From Muribaculaceae bacterium (lineage in GTDB: Bacteria > Bacteroidota > Bacteroidia > Bacteroidales > Muribaculaceae), in the NCBI GenBank assembly GCA_017477555.1, contig JAFUVK010000002.1:1-33248 (forward strand): DNA of 33,248 nt. The letters run 5' to 3'. Position 1 is the stretch's first letter, and every line of letters starts with the position of its first letter. Position numbers and translations under genes: made by a program. This document shows, piece after piece, positions 15,264 through 22,782 of the stretch. The notes beneath the pieces were generated by a model. It was not told the DNA's origin. It worked only from the letters and a program-made list of their open reading frames with translations, and did no database searches.

Positions 15264-16540
15264 TTGTCCAAGTTATAGAGCTTGATTTTGCGGTATAGCG
15301 TTCGCTCGCTGATTTGCAGCTCTTGCGCGGTGGCCTTTCGTCGCCCGCCATTGCGGTTGAGCGACTCGATGATGGTGTCGCGCTCGGTCTCCTCGAGGGT
15401 CTTGACGTGTGTGGCCTCGACATCCATCACCTGGCCCACGCCATCCAGTTCCACCACCTGGCCGTAGTCCCGGTCGATGGTCCTCGGCTTTCCGCCAGTC
15501 AAGTCGTGTGGTTGTATGAGTGACTCATGGGTAGCTCCATATCCCAACTGCTTCGACTCGCGCCGCAGCTCGGCCATGCTGGTCGAGTAGTGTGGCATGG
15601 TTGGCGCCGGTGCGGCATTGGCCAGCTGTTCCTTGATTTCGTTGAGCTCCTTCTGCAGCTGCGAGATGATGGCGAACATCATCTCTCGGTCGCGCGAGTA
15701 GTCGACCTGGGCCGGTGCTCCCACGGTGGCGAGCTCCGCCTTGGGCAGATAGGCGCTCAGGGTGTCGGCGGTGACGGTCGTTCCGGCCTCGAACAGTGCC
15801 ACCTGCTCGATGATGTTCTTTAGCTGCCTGACGTTGCCGGGCCAGTGGTAGCTGAGCAGTCGCCTCCGCGCGCTCTCGTCGAGTGTCACCTCCTCAACAT
15901 GGTTGTTGTCGACAAAGTCGTGGAGGAATTTGCGCGTGAGCAGCAGAATGTCGTCGCCCCGCTCGCGCAGTGGCGGCACATCGATTTGCACGGTCGAGAG
16001 TCGGTAGTAGAGGTCTTCGCGAAACTTTCCCTCCTTGATGGCCTGTGGCAGATCCTTGTTGGTGGCGGCCACAACGCGTATGTTGGTCTTCTGCACCACG
16101 CTCGAGCCCACCTTGATATACTCTCCGCTCTCGAGCACACGCAGCAGCCGCGCCTGGGTGCTCATGGGCATCTCGGCCACCTCGTCGAGGAAGATGACCC
16201 CGCCGTCGGCCTCCTCGAAGTAGCCCTTGTGGTCGCGGTCGGCCCCGGTAAACGATCCCTTGACGTGTCCGAACAGCTCACTGTCGATGGTTCCCTCGGG
16301 TATGGCTCCGCAGTTGACAGGGATATACTTCTTGTGGCGCCGCGGGCTGTTCTCATAGATGATTCTGGGAAAATGCTCCTTGCCCGATCCGCTCTCGCCA
16401 ATGACGAGCACCGACAGGTCGACCTCGGCCACCCGCAATGCGCGCTCGATGGCAGCCTGCAGGCCCGGAGCCTGCCCAATGATAGAGAATCGCTGCTGCA
16501 CTTGCAGCACCTGCTTGAGGATATCGTTTTTCTTTGCCAT
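15260..16540 (-). CDS. Sigma54-dependent transcriptional activator (no receiver domain)
   Basis: 426 aa from ATG 16540 (MAKKNDILKQVLQVQQRF). An upstream in-frame start would run into the acyltransferase 3' end, and the family begins here. The AAA+ domain has Walker A GESGSGKE (48-55), the sigma54-contact loop GSFTGAD (95-101), Walker B GGVIFLDE (113-120), and the FREDLYYRLS and HWPGNVRQLKNIIEQ motifs. The C-terminus is a Fis-type HTH (RRKATAQELQISERTLYRKIKLY). There is no N-terminal receiver, GAF or PAS domain, so activity is probably set by level or by a partner. The HFPRIIY stretch after Walker A is slightly unusual. Known Bacteroidetes context is with lptE and secG; here an acyltransferase precedes it by 56 nt. 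Confidence 0.92.
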   Translation of the reverse strand: MAKKNDILKQVLQVQQRFSIIGQAPGLQAAIERALRVAEVDLSVLVIGESGSGKEHFPRIIYENSPRRHKKYIPVNCGAIPEGTIDSELFGHVKGSFTGADRDHKGYFEEADGGVIFLDEVAEMPMSTQARLLRVLESGEYIKVGSSVVQKTNIRVVAATNKDLPQAIKEGKFREDLYYRLSTVQIDVPPLRERGDDILLLTRKFLHDFVDNNHVEEVTLDESARRRLLSYHWPGNVRQLKNIIEQVALFEAGTTVTADTLSAYLPKAELATVGAPAQVDYSRDREMMFAIISQLQKELNEIKEQLANAAPAPTMPHYSTSMAELRRESKQLGYGATHESLIQPHDLTGGKPRTIDRDYGQVVELDGVGQVMDVEATHVKTLEETERDTIIESLNRNGGRRKATAQELQISERTLYRKIKLYNLDK

Positions 16541-16596
16541 TTGTCTATTAGATGAAGTGTTGAGTAATGAAACCGTCACATCGTTGCGCAGCTGGC

Positions 16597-17433
16597 TCAC
16601 CGCCAGTGGCGCATCGCATAGGTCTGCTGCTTGAGCCAAGTGGCCAAGTCGGCAACGTCGGGGTGCTGGGCGATGACCTCGGGCGAGATGGCCTCGCCCA
16701 CCGAGATGCGGAACGTGTCGCCCTTGCGGCGAAACACCTCGTTGGGCAGCTTGAGCGTGCGCAGTCGCCAGTCAATCATCCCCAGTAGTGTGAACGTCAG
16801 GCTGTTGTGTCCATGGAAGTAAATGGGCACGACAGGCACCTTGAGCTTCTGGATGATGCGCACGACACTGGGTTGCCAGTCGCGATCCTCAATGTGGAGG
16901 TCGCGCGTGAACTTACTCACCGCTCCGGCGGGGAAGAATCCCAGCGGATGGCCCTGCTTGACATGGGCCAAGGCCTGTGCGATTCCGCGCATCGACACCG
17001 CCCGCTTGGCCGGGTCGTTGCTCTGCAGTGCATCGACGGCGATGAAGTTGGGCCGCATGGCACTGATGTAGTTCAGGATCATGTTGACCATAACCTTGAA
17101 GTCGGGACAGTAGCCACCCACGAGCTTGATGAGCATGATGCCATCGAGGGCACCAAAGGGGTGATTGCTCACGGTGATGAACGGCCCCTTGCCGGCCATG
17201 CGCTGCAGCACTTGCTCGCCTCGCACCTGCATGGTGATGTCCAGGTCGCGCAGCAGCCCCTCGGTGAACGGCACGCCTGGCGTGTCGCAATTGTGGTCGT
17301 GTATCCAGTTGACCTTGTCGATGTCGAGCAGTCGCGACAAGAACGCTACCAGCCGCGGCTTGCCTTCGAACCATGGCACCATCTGGCGCAGGTCGTCGTA
17401 GTCGAGTACGGTTCGTTTGATGGGTTCTGACAT
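16597..17433 (-). CDS. Phospholipid/glycerol acyltransferase family protein (PlsC-like)
   Basis: 278 aa. An acyltransferase of the LPLAT superfamily: N90-HPFGALDG gives an H91-x5-D97 catalytic motif, one residue longer than the usual Hx4D, and FPAGAVS (167-173) replaces the usual FPEGxxS block. VPVVPIYFHG (about 205-214) is the typical third block. No clear membrane helix is present, so it is probably peripheral. The HPxGxLDG variant is seen in acyltransferases linked to ornithine- or glycine-lipid synthesis and in hemolysin-annotated relatives; whether this one acts on phospholipid or an amino-acid lipid cannot be decided. Probably the first gene of the minus-strand envelope operon; candidate -7 element at 17457-17464. 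Confidence 0.8.
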   Translation of the reverse strand: MSEPIKRTVLDYDDLRQMVPWFEGKPRLVAFLSRLLDIDKVNWIHDHNCDTPGVPFTEGLLRDLDITMQVRGEQVLQRMAGKGPFITVSNHPFGALDGIMLIKLVGGYCPDFKVMVNMILNYISAMRPNFIAVDALQSNDPAKRAVSMRGIAQALAHVKQGHPLGFFPAGAVSKFTRDLHIEDRDWQPSVVRIIQKLKVPVVPIYFHGHNSLTFTLLGMIDWRLRTLKLPNEVFRRKGDTFRISVGEAISPEVIAQHPDVADLATWLKQQTYAMRHWR

Positions 17434-17456
17434 TGTCTGTTGTGAGTTTGGGAGTG

Positions 17457-17464
17457 CAAAGTTA
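17457..17464 (-). promoter_or_regulatory. Candidate -7 element for the acyltransferase operon
   Basis: Reading on the minus strand, TGTTGTAACTTTGCAC contains TAACTTTG 24 nt before the ATG at 17433. A -33 TTG at correct spacing is not clear (TTCC instead). Confidence 0.45.
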
Positions 17465-17532
17465 CAACATTATTTTGGAACGAGTGACATTTTGGCAGAT
17501 TTTTTCACAAAATCGCCCGTCCATCAACACCA

Positions 17533-17560
17533 CAGGAGGGCACTGACTCGTGTCCTCCTG
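17533..17560. terminator. Hairpin after the PCMD-type gene
   Basis: CAGGAGG (17533-17539) and CCTCCTG (17554-17560), with inner CAC/GTG, form a stem just beyond the stop of the minus-strand gene at 17588. No clear T run follows, so efficiency is uncertain. Confidence 0.45.
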
Positions 17561-17587
17561 CTATGGTATGGGTGGTTGCCGCTGGGG

Positions 17588-18547
17588 CTAGAAGACCAGC
17601 GCAAAGTTGTCGACCCACAGGGTCATGCCCACTGTGCCCACGTAAGCCGTTCCGCATCCGCTGCTGGCCATGAGCAGCATGTGGGTGGGTTGAGCATTGG
17701 CGTCGTCCCACTTCTCCTCGGGGCACTTGACCATCTTGCCCTTGCTGTTGCGCGCATAGTACGACTTATCGCCGTTGATCAGTCCCATGTAGCTCTGATA
17801 GCCGGCATGATGAGTGATGTCGCCATACCAGATGGGTATGCGGTGTCCGTTGACCCAATTGGCCGTAGTGGTGCCGAAGCGCTGCCGTCCTGTGCCCACA
17901 CGTGCTGCGTGGAGGTGTCCCTTGCTGTCCTCCCATCGCCGCTGCAAGATGATGAACACCTCGGCATAGTCTCGGCCCTGGATGGTCTTCTTTCCGCCAA
18001 ATCCGCTGCTGTAGGTGCGGTTTCCGGCCGGTGCGTTGAGCTTGTAGTCAAACTGCAGGAACCTGGGACGCTGCTTGTAGGGGATGCCCATCTCCATCTT
18101 GCTGTAGGGGTTCTTGGTGCTCGACAGTGGCTCGATCATCTGTCCGAGGAAGATGGAGCCGCTCACCAGCACATCCATGTTGATGATGCCCACAGCCTTG
18201 ACATGCTCGAGCATGGTGGTAAGCTTGGCACACTTGCCGTTGCCGTGGGTGTCGGGGAAGACAGCGTTGCTGGTCTTGACCACGCCCATGACCTTGGCAT
18301 AGACGTTGCTCGAGCCCCAGGGCGAGCCTCCGAGGTTGGTGTAAGCTTTAGCGCCATTGATGGTCTGCGTGGGACCAATCTCGTAGACGTGCTTGGTTTT
18401 TCCGCCGATGACGCCGCTCTCCTTGATGACGCGTGTCACCCAATGATCCATGTTGCCGTAGTTGATGGGCACCACCTTTTGTGCCCTTACGGCCGGTGCC
18501 CCCGCCAGGGTGAGCGCGATGGCCGCCGTGATGAATAGTTTCTTCAT
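17588..18547 (-). CDS. Secreted protein with PCMD-type (putative carbohydrate metabolism) domain
   Basis: 319 aa from ATG 18547 (signal peptide MKKLFITAAIALTLAGAPAVRA). The mature protein is beta-rich. A region with WGSSNVYAKVMGV, GKCAKLTT, GSIFLGQM and GIPYKQRPRFLQFDYKL matches the pattern I know for the PCMD domain of Bacteroidales secreted proteins (W-SSN ... akL-T ... G-lf-G ... G-p---rP--l---yk), a jelly-roll thought to bind carbohydrate. The C-terminus (MLLMASSGCGTAYVGTVGMTLWVDNFALVF) fits the final strands. No lipobox. Reaction unknown. It lies 51 nt downstream of the DUF2851 gene, same strand, possibly co-transcribed. Confidence 0.7.
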   Translation of the reverse strand: MKKLFITAAIALTLAGAPAVRAQKVVPINYGNMDHWVTRVIKESGVIGGKTKHVYEIGPTQTINGAKAYTNLGGSPWGSSNVYAKVMGVVKTSNAVFPDTHGNGKCAKLTTMLEHVKAVGIINMDVLVSGSIFLGQMIEPLSSTKNPYSKMEMGIPYKQRPRFLQFDYKLNAPAGNRTYSSGFGGKKTIQGRDYAEVFIILQRRWEDSKGHLHAARVGTGRQRFGTTTANWVNGHRIPIWYGDITHHAGYQSYMGLINGDKSYYARNSKGKMVKCPEEKWDDANAQPTHMLLMASSGCGTAYVGTVGMTLWVDNFALVF

Positions 18548-18598
18548 TGTTATTGTCGTTTTTGATTTACACATTATTAATATATAAAGGGCAACTGT

Positions 18599-19882
18599 TC
18601 ACTGCCTCTTGGCTGCCTGACTGAGCAGGCGATGCCCGATGCGGCAGTAGATGCACTTGCGCGAATCGCAGTAGGCCTTGCGCAGCTGAATCAGTGCCTG
18701 TGAGGTGAGTGCGTCGTGGCAGCGGACGCCCGCGCCCACGAAACGGGCCACGATAGCGTTCTGCTCGGGCTTGAGTGCTTCCAGCAGTTCGATGGCACGG
18801 TCGGTCATCGCATAGTCGCCGGTCAGCTCGCCGTAGGCATAGTAGAGCGGTGCCACCAGGTTGATGAGCACAATGTCGATGCTGGCGTTGCTCAGTGCCC
18901 GGCTGGCGTTGGGCACCTCCTTGCCCAGCGTGTAGTGCCTCTGCCAGTATCCCGTGAGCTCGACCTGGAAGAGTTCGCGGAGCTGCTTCTCGCCCTGCGC
19001 CTGCAGGATGCGGCGCATCAGGCTGAAGCCGTCGTAGACGTAGTGCGCCAGCAGCGCGATGCGCCGGTGCGGGAAGTTCTGCGGACGTATGCGGAACATC
19101 TTCCACGCCTCGGGCTCCATGGGTTGCAGCGAGAACTTGTTGGCCAGAAAGGCATACTCGCGTCGCAGCTGCCCTACGTAAGGGTCGCCATCGTCGGCCG
19201 CCTGCCCCAGCAGTCCGGCCTGTCCCAGCAGCAGTGCCTCGAGCTGGAGCCTCGAGTCGCTGTGCTTGTGCAACAGCCGCAGTGGCGCACGTCGGGCCAG
19301 CCGCTCGAGCGCGTCGCTGTTGAGACCGAATCCCAGCGTACGGGCCAGCATCACATAGCACACGTCTTCCCAGCTGCCGGCATACAGGTCGCGCAAGTTG
19401 GCTATGCGCTCCACCTTGCCGTGCAGCCGCTCAAAGGCCAGTGCCTGCACCCACTCGGTGACCACCAGGCTGGGCACCTGCGGCAGTTGTTGCGCGCAGG
19501 GCAGCTCGGTGCGCGCCTCGACCAGGCGCTGGAGGCTCTCGCCGAACCTGGGCGAGACGTCGAGCACAAGCTGCGGTATGCGTTCGCCATCGGTTCGGTA
19601 GACCGGCGCGTCGTCAAACTGCACCACATGCATGATGACACTGTCGTAGGCTGGGTCTTTGTCATGCCCGTGCCTGTGCCAGTCGGTGGCCCGCACATGA
19701 ATCTCGACGTTTCCCACCCACACCCGTCCGTCCATCTCAACCTTGGCGTTGAAGAAGTCGGGTCCGGCATCGGTGTTGAGCAGCCCCGGGTCTAGCACAC
19801 GCACCCGATGGCCATCGTTGGTGGTCATGTCGTCGGTGCGCCACAGCCGGTGCTGCCATACGTATTGCAACAGTTGCTCCAT
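18599..19882 (-). CDS. DUF2851 family protein
   Basis: 427 aa from ATG 19882 ([14 protein letters not shown]; a TTG four codons up is less likely). Recognised from the conserved start ([10 protein letters not shown]), [49 protein letters not shown] and the C-terminal cysteine cluster [17 protein letters not shown]. The D-PDF-NA / GNVEIH / HxHxHD patches look like a nuclease- or hydrolase-type metal site, but no function is established for the family to my knowledge. Cytoplasmic: no signal or membrane helix. A TACTTTCG element on the minus strand (19979-19986) could be its -7 box. Confidence 0.85.
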   Translation of the reverse strand: [427 protein letters not shown]

Positions 19883-20010
19883 CGTGCTCGACAATCAAGG
19901 GGGTTCGATGATTCCCCTTGAAACTCTAGACTATCGCCACACGGCAAGGTTTAAATGCCAATTGTGAAAAAGCCGGTGCGAAAGTACACATTTTTCGCCA
20001 CATAACGGAT

Positions 20011-20046
20011 TAAAGGGGGCAAAAAGTTCCGATTTTGCCCCCTTTA
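20011..20046. repeat. 14-bp perfect inverted repeat between divergent units
   Basis: TAAAGGGGGCAAAA (20011-20024) and TTTTGCCCCCTTTA (20033-20046) around AGTTCCGA. It resembles a two-way terminator (A and T runs on both sides), but no gene ends here: the DUF2851 gene leaves to the left and tRNA-Phe to the right. Confidence 0.8.
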
Positions 20047-20079
20047 GAACAATTTTTCGCATTTTTTCGGCAAAAAATT

Positions 20080-20109
20080 TTGTCATTTCAAAAAGTCGCC
20101 GTAACTTTG
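20080..20109 (+). promoter_or_regulatory. Promoter of tRNA-Phe
   Basis: TTG (20080-20082), a 19-nt spacer, TAACTTTG (20102-20109): full consensus match, ending 19 nt before the mature tRNA 5' end. Confidence 0.8.
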
Positions 20110-20128
20110 CACCCGCAAAACAAAACAC

Positions 20129-20200
20129 GGTACCTTAGCTCAGTGGTAGAGCAGTGGACTGAAAATCCGCGTGTCCCTGGTTCGATCCCCGGAGGTACCA
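20129..20200 (+). tRNA. tRNA-Phe (GAA)
   Basis: Cloverleaf: acceptor GGTACCT/AGGTACC, D stem GCTC/GAGC, anticodon stem GTGGA/TCCGC with loop CTGAAAA (anticodon GAA), T loop TTCGATC, discriminator A at 20200. CCA is not encoded (CCT follows). The T stem as written, CCTGG/CCCGG, has a U-C mismatch at its middle pair (51-63). Confidence 0.95.
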
Positions 20201-20207
20201 CCTGCTT

Positions 20208-20234
20208 AACCTGGCCATGAGGTCAGGTTTTTTT
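20208..20234 (+). terminator. Terminator after tRNA-Phe
   Basis: AACCTGGCC (20208-20216) pairs with GGTCAGGTT (20221-20229), with one G-U, around ATGA and runs into TTTTTTT. Confidence 0.8.
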
Positions 20235-20265
20235 ATTACAATCACAACTCTAATAATATTCACTT

Positions 20266-21159
20266 ATGAGAAAGTTCGTACTCGCGATGGTCGCCATGAC
20301 CATCTTCGCCGCCCAGGCCACAGAACAGACCGACACCGTCAAGGTCATCAACCATGCCAAACAGGTGGTCATCACCGAACGACGTGGCGACATACGCATG
20401 CGCGTCAACGGCCTTGAGGACGACGATGACTACAACTATGAGTACCGCGTCAAGCAAAACAACGACGGCACAGTCACCGCCACACAGACCGAGAACAAGA
20501 ACGTGACGTTTGGCTACCCGTTTAAGCGCTGCGACCCCGACCGCACCGACTCGCACTTCGAGGTGTTTCTCAGCGACGTGTATGTGGGATGGGGCCATAC
20601 CAAGGTAGGCGCCGCCAACAGCGACCAGATACGCAACCACACCTACGAGGCCGGTATCCTCAACCTGCTGGGAGTGGGCTACAACTTCAACCTCAACCGC
20701 TCGCGGCTGTCGCTGGGTGTGGGCTTCAACTGGGCCTTCTACTGCATGAAGAATCCCTACCTGTGGGCCAGGAACGACGAGGGTCAAGTGGTCTACGACG
20801 ACCTGAGCATCCTGGGCGACTACAGCAACCGCCACTCCAACCTGGTGGTGCGCTCGCTGCAGTTCCCGCTGATGTTCAACCAGCGCATCGCCCAGCACGT
20901 CAACGTGGCTGTAGCCGGCGTGATGAACTGGAACTATTACGCCAACCTGGAGAACCGCTACCGCATCGGCAAGACCAGCCACAAACTGACGACTAACGGA
21001 CTGCACCAGCGCAAGGTGTCGTTCGACGTGATGGCTATTGCCACCTTCAAGAGCCTGGGTGTGTATTTCCGCTACTCACCGCAGTCGGTGTTCAAGGGCG
21101 ATTGGGGTCCTGAGCTCAAGAACCGCTGGAACCTGGGTCTGATTCTGCACGGTTTCTGA
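20266..21159 (+). CDS. Small outer-membrane beta-barrel protein
   Basis: 297 aa. Signal peptide MRKFVLAMVAMTIFAAQA, then a short polar region (about 20-75) followed by alternating amphipathic strands: FEVFLSDVYVGWGH, NLLGVGYNFNLNRSRLSLGVGFNWAFY, VVRSLQFPLMFNQRI, VNVAVAGVMNWNYYAN, VSFDVMAIATFKSLGVYFRYSP, and a last strand WNLGLILHGF ending in Phe, as outer-membrane barrels do. About 8-10 strands; resembles the small PorT/OmpW-like barrels of Bacteroidetes. Function unknown. Single gene between the tRNA terminator and its own terminator at 21244. Confidence 0.8.
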   Translation: MRKFVLAMVAMTIFAAQATEQTDTVKVINHAKQVVITERRGDIRMRVNGLEDDDDYNYEYRVKQNNDGTVTATQTENKNVTFGYPFKRCDPDRTDSHFEVFLSDVYVGWGHTKVGAANSDQIRNHTYEAGILNLLGVGYNFNLNRSRLSLGVGFNWAFYCMKNPYLWARNDEGQVVYDDLSILGDYSNRHSNLVVRSLQFPLMFNQRIAQHVNVAVAGVMNWNYYANLENRYRIGKTSHKLTTNGLHQRKVSFDVMAIATFKSLGVYFRYSPQSVFKGDWGPELKNRWNLGLILHGF

Positions 21160-21243
21160 TTCTGCAACGCGGCCAACTACGCGGCACACCGCGTCCCTAC
21201 TGACGACAGAGCACATGCGGGCCAACCGCCTGTCATCAAAACC

Positions 21244-21276
21244 GGGAACAGGTTTTTCCCCTGTTCCCGATTTTTT
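21244..21276 (+). terminator. Terminator after the beta-barrel gene
   Basis: GGGAACAGG (21244-21252) pairs with CCTGTTCCC (21260-21268) around TTTTTCC, followed by GATTTTTT. Confidence 0.85.
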
Positions 21277-21399
21277 GTGCCTAAAAAAGAGGCTCGAGGC
21301 GGCTGAATTACAAAAAAAATACAACGCCGCGAAATTCTTTGTTCGCAAAACTCTATCCTTAAACAAAAAGTTATTACCTTTGCAGGCATTTTTGTGAAC

Positions 21400-22782
21400 A
21401 TGGAACGAGGATACCTCCATTCAGTTGTCTGGATAGTGCTAGTGACACTGCTGGCGCTACTGTTACTCAGCTGGTTACCCACCATCAAAGTGGGCGACTG
21501 GCAGATGCGTCGCATCGACCTGCTGAGTGACCTGCGCGGCGACTCGCTTGCCGCCGGACAGGAGGTGCTCGAGGTGCTTCCCGACACGCAGGAGTCACTG
21601 TCGGCAGGCCGTGTGGTGGTCGACTCGTGCCGTGCCGGCATGACGTGCATTGACGACATGGCCGACGACGAGGACCGCGGCATGAACGCCCTGTACCGCG
21701 CGCTTGAAGGCATCGACACGCTGGGCCGTCCGGTGCGCATCGCCGTGCTGGGCGACAGCTACATCGAGGGCGACATCCTCACTGCCAACTTGCGGCAGCT
21801 GCTGCAGGAGCGATATGGCGGCAGCGGTGTGGGGTTCATGCCCATGACGTGCGACGCACCCGGATTTCGCCGCAGCGTCAGGCAGCGCTTTGGCGGTGGC
21901 TGGACCGCGCACCATGCCAACGACCACAGCGGCTACGACCGGCGTTGGGCCAACCTGACGGGTCACTACTACTTTGCCCGGTCGGGCGCGCAGATGACCC
22001 TGAACGGTGTGTCGGGCTACCTGAGCCGTCTGGACACCTGCAGCCAGAGCACATTCTACTGCATGGGCCACGGCACCGGCCGTGTGACCGCCATCGTCAA
22101 CGGGGGGCAGACGCAGTCGTTCGACCTCTCGCCCAATGGCCACATCCAAGCCGTCACCGTCAGTGCCCGCATGGGCAGTGTGGAGTGGCGCGTGGACCAC
22201 GACGGCGGGCTGACCTACCTGGGTGCCTCGATGGACGACACCCGTGGTGTGCAGGTCGACAACTTCGCGTTGCGTGCGGCCAGCGGTCAGCACCTGCGCG
22301 CCATCTCGGAGCAGATGTTGGCCGACCTGGATGCCGTGCGCCACTACGACCTGGTGATTGTGATGTATGGCCTGAACGTGGCCGGGCGTCAGACGAGCGA
22401 ATATACCACCTACCGCGACCGCATGACCGAGGCCATCGAGCACATGAAGCGCAACATGGCCGGCACAGGGTTCCTGGTGGTGAGTGTGGGCGACCGCGAG
22501 GAGAAGCGCGGCGGCACGTTCCGCACCATGCGTGGTGTGGTGAGCATGGTCAATGCCCAGCAACGCATCGCCTACGACTCGCGCGTGGCGTTCTGGAATC
22601 TGTACACGGCCATGGGCGGCGAGGGCAGCATCGTGCGCATGGTCGACCAGAAGCTTGCCAACCTCGACTACACGCACATCAACTTTGGCGGCGGTGCCCG
22701 CCTGGGGCGCCTGCTGTACGACGCCATCGTGTGGGGCCATGAACAATATCACCAGCAAGTGAAGGAAGGAGGTGAGAGATGA
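21400..22782 (+). CDS. Membrane-anchored SGNH/GDSL-type hydrolase or O-acetyltransferase
   Basis: 460 aa from ATG 21400 (GTG two codons up is possible); a TACCTTTG element lies about 20 nt upstream. One N-terminal membrane helix (9-26) anchors a periplasmic SGNH domain: block I VRIAVLGDSYIEGD with Ser120, a later MYGLNVAG block (Asn of block III in place of GxND), and DYTH with Asp423 and His426 as the remaining triad. A beta-rich insert (about 150-300) separates block I from the rest. The next gene, overlapping by 4 nt, is an MBOAT acyltransferase; such pairs are known to move acetyl groups across the membrane onto polysaccharides (AlgI/AlgJ/AlgX, PatA/PatB). So this is probably the transferase half; the glycan target is unknown. 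Confidence 0.82.
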   Translation: MERGYLHSVVWIVLVTLLALLLLSWLPTIKVGDWQMRRIDLLSDLRGDSLAAGQEVLEVLPDTQESLSAGRVVVDSCRAGMTCIDDMADDEDRGMNALYRALEGIDTLGRPVRIAVLGDSYIEGDILTANLRQLLQERYGGSGVGFMPMTCDAPGFRRSVRQRFGGGWTAHHANDHSGYDRRWANLTGHYYFARSGAQMTLNGVSGYLSRLDTCSQSTFYCMGHGTGRVTAIVNGGQTQSFDLSPNGHIQAVTVSARMGSVEWRVDHDGGLTYLGASMDDTRGVQVDNFALRAASGQHLRAISEQMLADLDAVRHYDLVIVMYGLNVAGRQTSEYTTYRDRMTEAIEHMKRNMAGTGFLVVSVGDREEKRGGTFRTMRGVVSMVNAQQRIAYDSRVAFWNLYTAMGGEGSIVRMVDQKLANLDYTHINFGGGARLGRLLYDAIVWGHEQYHQQVKEGGER

